Position numbers and translations under genes: made by a program. Below are positions 14,926-18,526 of a DNA stretch of 18,526 nt, piece after piece (position 1 is the stretch's first letter; each line of letters opens with the position of its first letter). The notes under the pieces were generated by a model. That model saw only the letters and a list, made by a program, of their open reading frames with translations. It searched no databases and was not told the origin of the DNA. The stretch is taken from positions 1 through 18,526 of the forward strand of contig CAZTAS010000122.1 in assembly GCA_964611635.1 (NCBI GenBank), given 5' to 3'. This DNA comes from JAFDED01 sp964611635. GTDB lineage: Bacteria > Desulfobacterota > JAFDED01.

Positions 14926-16869
14926 ATGAAGTTGGGCATTGAGGCCTCTAAGGCTTCCTTTGTCAAACCGACCTTTAAAGGTCTTGCTCTGGGCATTGCA
15001 CTGACTTTGCTCCTTTCAATAGCAGAACCATACGTCTTTTTTATACTTCATGCCAACGGTTTCTGCAACGATTACATGACAGCCGGGGCTCTGGCTTTCC
15101 TGTTCCTCCTCCTCATAATTGTAGGAACCCTCAGTAAAATAGGCCGAAAGTTCAATATATCTAAACCGGACCTCATAACCGTATACACTATGCTTATAGT
15201 GGCTTCGGCAGTCCCTGCAAAGGGTCCTCTACACGGCCTCTTTTCTATGATCACCGGGGTTATATACTGTGCCACTCCTGAGAACAGATGGGCCGAGTTG
15301 ATACATCCTCACCTCAAAAATTGGATGTTTGTCACCGATCAGGAGGCGGTCAGGATTTTCTTCGAGGGCCCCTCAGATGGGAAAATCCCCTGGTGTGTAT
15401 GGTGGAAGCCACTCCTCTCCTGGGGAATGCTCATCTTAGCGGTCTTTTCGGTCATGATATTTATGATGGTTATACTCAGGAAACAATGGGTTGAAAGGGA
15501 GAAGCTCCTTTTCCCGCTTGTCAGACTACCTACTGAGATGATAAGAACAGATGATCGGGGGGGAAGACCTTTCTTAAGAAATGGATTGATGTGGTTCGGG
15601 TTCGCCATAGCCTTTGTATTTATCTGGCTTAGAGGCCTGCATTTCTACTATCCTTTCATACCATACCCCAAGCTTGTTTACGACTACTTCCCTTTCAAGG
15701 GACTCGCTCATATACAGGTGTCGCTTAACTTTGCTGTCCTAGGCTTTGCATACCTTCTATCGCTTAACATCAGCCGGAGCATGTGGTTCTTCTTTCTTCT
15801 TCTCAAGGCTGAATCTGTGGTATTTCGCATCCTTGGGTATGACATCAAGGGCCGGGATTTCGGGGCAGGCTCATCCCTTGCAACGACCCTTCAGAACGGT
15901 GGCGCAATGATAGTCCTTGTCCTCTTTGGTCTCTGGATGGCGAGAGGACATCTGAAGGAGGTTTTCAAGAAAGCTTTCACCGGAACGTCAAAAATCGACG
16001 ATTCAAATGAGCTTGTATCCTACAGGACGGCTGTTTTCGGAATGATTTTCGGTCTTGCCTTCATAGCTTTCTGGCTCAGGATGTCAGGCATGCCCTGGAT
16101 CGTCCTCCCTGTTATCATAGGGACCTTTTTCATCGTTTTTCTGGGACTTACGAAGATAGTTGCTCAGGCGGGTGTGGGATTCATGAGCAGCGGGATCCCA
16201 CCAGTTCTCCTGGCAACTTCATCCATAGGAACCGAAGTTTTTGGTACCCAGGGTGTTATTGGACTCGGCACCCTCTGGACATTTGCGCCATCCGGGACCT
16301 CTGTTATGGCCTCGACAGCAAATGCTCTGAAATTTGCCGATGAGGGAAAGCTCTCAAAAAGGTCGCTTCTCCTTCCAATAGTCCTGGCTATAGCCATAAC
16401 TTTTGTAAGCTCATCCTGGATGATACTTAAATTTGCTTATACCTACAGCGGCATAAATGTTCGCAATTTTGTGAGGTGGCTTGACTGGGAGGTAACAGTT
16501 GCCGACAAGCTCCTTAATCCCACAACGCTCGATATAGTGCTCCAAAGGTGGCTCTTTATAGGCATAGGCGGCGGTGTGATGCTTTTCCTTATGGTGATGG
16601 GCATTCGCTTCCCCTGGTGGCCGTTGCACTACATAGGCTTCCCGATAGCGGATACATGGACGATGGCCCATGTGTGGTTCACGGTGTTCGTGGCGTGGCT
16701 GGTCAAAACAGTTATCCTGAAGTACTGGGGTATCAGGGGATACAGGGCAGCTATGCCGTTCTTTTTTGGGCTTGTGCTCGGGCAGATTTTTGGGGGTGGT
16801 GTGTGGGCGCTTGTGGATTGGATAACTGGAACAGTTGGCAACTTCGTCCCGGTTGGCATTGATGGGTAA
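14926..16869 (+). CDS. Polytopic membrane protein, DUF6785/DUF6784 family
   Basis: 647 aa integral membrane protein with roughly a dozen hydrophobic segments (for example about 18-41, 53-70, 162-184, 219-236, 264-281 and a C-terminal set). The cytoplasmic-looking RKQWVEREKLLFPL at 185-198 is a family landmark of DUF6785 as I know it, and the overall layout recalls oligopeptide-transporter-like proteins. Function is unproven; substrate uptake or export is an inference. Start at ATG 14926, where GGAGG lies 5 bases upstream; a GTG at 14884 would add 14 residues but is 12 bases from AAGGAG. It has its own promoter and possible operator, and follows the DUF4838 gene, a pairing that suggests a shared glycan-related job. 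Confidence 0.82.
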   Translation: MKLGIEASKASFVKPTFKGLALGIALTLLLSIAEPYVFFILHANGFCNDYMTAGALAFLFLLLIIVGTLSKIGRKFNISKPDLITVYTMLIVASAVPAKGPLHGLFSMITGVIYCATPENRWAELIHPHLKNWMFVTDQEAVRIFFEGPSDGKIPWCVWWKPLLSWGMLILAVFSVMIFMMVILRKQWVEREKLLFPLVRLPTEMIRTDDRGGRPFLRNGLMWFGFAIAFVFIWLRGLHFYYPFIPYPKLVYDYFPFKGLAHIQVSLNFAVLGFAYLLSLNISRSMWFFFLLLKAESVVFRILGYDIKGRDFGAGSSLATTLQNGGAMIVLVLFGLWMARGHLKEVFKKAFTGTSKIDDSNELVSYRTAVFGMIFGLAFIAFWLRMSGMPWIVLPVIIGTFFIVFLGLTKIVAQAGVGFMSSGIPPVLLATSSIGTEVFGTQGVIGLGTLWTFAPSGTSVMASTANALKFADEGKLSKRSLLLPIVLAIAITFVSSSWMILKFAYTYSGINVRNFVRWLDWEVTVADKLLNPTTLDIVLQRWLFIGIGGGVMLFLMVMGIRFPWWPLHYIGFPIADTWTMAHVWFTVFVAWLVKTVILKYWGIRGYRAAMPFFFGLVLGQIFGGGVWALVDWITGTVGNFVPVGIDG

Positions 16870-17110
16870 CTTTCACTTACCGCCCAATGTTGTGATCATC
16901 ACTTCAGCATCAGACATCTTGACTTGAGGATCCTCATAATGATGCATTGCTCTCAACATATCATCACAAGAGCAATAGATAGCTGTAATTTCATCATCTA
17001 TGGGTTCTTTGCTCCTGTAGTTTAGGGTTCCGATTCTATTTTGAGAAAAGAACCCTTGGATGCCAATACTCTAATAGGTGGCAACTTGGGTTGAGTTATT
17101 GAGCAAGGGT
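16870..17110 (-). mobile_element. Probable IS982-type element remnant (end piece)
   Basis: Contains the transposase N-terminal fragment and, right of it, the region where the element's left end should lie. Read on the minus strand the far edge is ACCCTTGCTCAATAACTC (from 17110), and IS982-type ends typically begin ACCC. Only one end is visible, so a full inverted-repeat pair cannot be shown. A 9-base inverted repeat GGGTTCTTT/AAAGAACCC (17002-17010, 17047-17055) lies within. The remnant fills almost the whole gap between the DUF6785 gene and the hydrolase-like gene. Confidence 0.55.
16873..17010 (-). pseudogene. IS982-family transposase, N-terminal fragment
   Basis: Minus-strand frame reading EPIDDEITAIYCSCDDMLRA then MHHYEDPQVKMSDAEVM, ending in TGA 16873-16875. 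DDEITAIYC.CDD and KMSDAEVM are hallmarks of the N terminus of IS982-type transposases. The catalytic region that should follow (normally VAALYFGGN onwards) is missing: the frame turns into LGGK and stops. It is therefore a broken copy, ending 3 bases past the stop codon of the DUF6785 gene. Confidence 0.75.
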
Positions 17111-17133
17111 AAAAACAGGATGCGGAGGTTCGC

Positions 17134-18526
17134 ATGAAATACATCAGGCAGGAGATTCCCGAGTTTACGGTTCCATCCTATGGGGGAGAACGCTATGAGA
17201 TGATGGTTCCGGACACGCTCGATATCCAGGATCGAGCAACTCTGGCGGTCAATGGATTGACCGGACCGACCGACCCGGAGAAAGACTACATGATCTACTT
17301 CAGTGCCAGTTTCCGGACGAACCCGCCGACCATGTGGCATCGGGGTTCGGACATCTGCCAGACCAAATTCGAGGAGTCTTTGCCGCTGATGCGCCTCGTG
17401 AGCGGGAATAGTTTAAACAGCCACATAGACCAGGTCTGGATGGCAAACTCGCTACGCCAGATCGGGCCGGATGGGCTGTTCTATTGGCCGTTCTTCCCCT
17501 GGATAAAAGCGCCGCCTTGGGGTCTGGGTTACCCGGGTGGGCGGAGGCTACATCCGTCCGAGAACTATTACGCCATTCCGCTCTTCTGTGGTAGGCGTAT
17601 CGGTGCCATGACAATCTACCACCTGCGTGATCGGTCTGGACCGTGGGATGAGGAGATTCGGAAAATCGTGAGCGGTCTTTGGAGTATTGCCATAGAAAAG
17701 GGCAACTATGCCTATTTCCCCCAGGGCGAGTTTTACCCAAACCGACGGCGGGCCCAGGATGCAGCCATGCCCGTCGGAATCTGGTCCAGCCTCGTAGGGT
17801 GGACAATTCAAGGCCTCGCTCAGTATCACCATGTGAGTGGTTATAAGCCCGCTGTCGACCTTGCCGGCAAACTGGCGCGCTACGTTGTCTATCACGGTCG
17901 CTACTACGGCCCTAACGGAGAATTTCTGCCCAATTATGCCGGGTATGACGGCGGGCAGGTTCCGGAGAAGGATGGTGTCCAAGGATTCGATCCGGGCCCT
18001 GTGGAATGGAAGGAATACATTCATTTCCAGCATCACATGGTTCCGCTTCTCGGCGTGTTGGACCACGCGTTGGCGGCAGGTGACCGAGAACTGGCCGAGT
18101 TTGTGCGTCAGGCTTTCGAATGGGGTAAGAAAAAAGGGAACATCGTCGTCGGTTATTTCCCTGAGAACATCGACCGTGTCCATGAACTGGCCACGTCTGA
18201 ACTTTGTGAGGTGGCAGGTATGATTGGCCTGGCGTTGAAGCTGAGTGCTGCAGGGCTTGGCGACTACTGGGATGACGCAGACAGGTGGATCCGCAACCAG
18301 TTCGCGGAAGGCCAGCTTCTTCGAGCCGATTGGGCATATCGCGCGGGTGCGGAGGGACCCAAAATGCCGGATGCGGAATTTGACCCGGTCGTCAAGAATT
18401 GTGACCGCGTGCCTGAACGAAATATCGGTGCTTTTGCTGGCTGGCCTTCGGCCAACGATTGGGGTCTGGATATCATGCACTGTTGCACCGGAAACGCAAC
18501 ACGCGCTCTCTACTATATATGGGAAA
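17134..18526 (+). CDS. Glycoside-hydrolase-like protein, GH127/DUF1680-related, partial
   Basis: Open to the right edge; 464 codons are visible. Start ATG 17134 with GGAGG 6 bases upstream. There is no signal peptide, so it is probably cytoplasmic. The sequence looks like an (alpha/alpha)6-barrel enzyme: Trp/Tyr-rich helices and SLVGWTIQGLAQYHHVSGYK. It has Glu356-x-Cys358 (TSELCEVAG) and a Cys450-Cys451 pair (MHCCTGNATRALYY). In GH127 beta-L-arabinofuranosidases the equivalent Glu, Cys and Cys-Cys bind Zn and one Cys is the nucleophile. The first 200 residues are not typical of GH127 that I know, so it may belong to a sister family. It looks more GC-rich at third codon positions than the two genes to its left, hinting at a different origin. 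Confidence 0.7.
   Translation, partial: MKYIRQEIPEFTVPSYGGERYEMMVPDTLDIQDRATLAVNGLTGPTDPEKDYMIYFSASFRTNPPTMWHRGSDICQTKFEESLPLMRLVSGNSLNSHIDQVWMANSLRQIGPDGLFYWPFFPWIKAPPWGLGYPGGRRLHPSENYYAIPLFCGRRIGAMTIYHLRDRSGPWDEEIRKIVSGLWSIAIEKGNYAYFPQGEFYPNRRRAQDAAMPVGIWSSLVGWTIQGLAQYHHVSGYKPAVDLAGKLARYVVYHGRYYGPNGEFLPNYAGYDGGQVPEKDGVQGFDPGPVEWKEYIHFQHHMVPLLGVLDHALAAGDRELAEFVRQAFEWGKKKGNIVVGYFPENIDRVHELATSELCEVAGMIGLALKLSAAGLGDYWDDADRWIRNQFAEGQLLRADWAYRAGAEGPKMPDAEFDPVVKNCDRVPERNIGAFAGWPSANDWGLDIMHCCTGNATRALYYIWE

Noticed and set aside
17548..18480. Minus-strand frame of 310 codons
   Set aside because: A shadow caused by the GC-rich codon use of the plus-strand hydrolase-like gene, which has a ribosome site, coherent protein features and the conserved Cys motifs.
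1..18526. CRISPR array or defence system
   Set aside because: No regularly spaced short repeats and no cas-like or known defence genes were seen on either strand.

Overview
The window looks like part of a chromosome from an anaerobic, probably uncultivated bacterium with a bacterial-type Wood-Ljungdahl (reductive acetyl-CoA) pathway. Evidence for this is an acetyl-CoA synthase of the long bacterial form (738 aa, with the N-terminal CODH-binding domain), a Ni-CODH of the CooS type, and a corrinoid iron-sulfur protein with its reductive activator. The taxon cannot be fixed from the sequence. The DUF4838 and DUF6785 families to the right are, from general knowledge, common in Planctomycetota/Omnitrophota-like and related candidate phyla.

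Left part (1-11017, all on the minus strand). This is one tightly packed carbon monoxide/acetyl-CoA operon, read right to left: cooC, cooS, cooF, an FAD/NAD(P) oxidoreductase (FNOR), acsB, acsF (a second CooC-type ATPase), a DUF3786 gene, acsD, acsC and the start of acsV (RACo), which runs off the left edge. Gaps are mostly 0-70 bases; two junctions overlap (cooC/cooS and cooF/FNOR). CooS would interconvert CO and CO2, CooF and FNOR would link its electrons to NAD(P)H, AcsB would join CO, methyl and CoA, AcsC/AcsD would deliver the methyl group, and AcsV would re-reduce the corrinoid. The two CooC-type ATPases would supply nickel. All metal ligands I could check are present.

Middle (11018-12427). 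This is an AT-rich boundary with no intact gene and several scars: a possible broken small gene on the minus strand, the C-terminal piece of a RAYT/Y1-type transposase, a tRNA-3'-end-like sequence with an encoded CCA, and, overlapping it on the other strand, a central fragment of a tyrosine-recombinase integrase. It reads as the worn edge of an integrated element.

Right part (12428-18526, all on the plus strand). This is an accessory, carbohydrate-related segment: a putative exported lipoprotein with a DUF4838 domain, a polytopic DUF6785/DUF6784 membrane protein, an IS982-type remnant, and a partial glycoside-hydrolase-like protein that keeps the Glu-x-Cys and Cys-Cys residues of the GH127 (DUF1680) superfamily. 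A two-part repeat lies upstream of both of the first two genes. Each of these genes has a recognisable sigma-70-like promoter, one overlapped by an 11-bp inverted repeat and the other followed at the expected transcription start by a 15-base palindrome.
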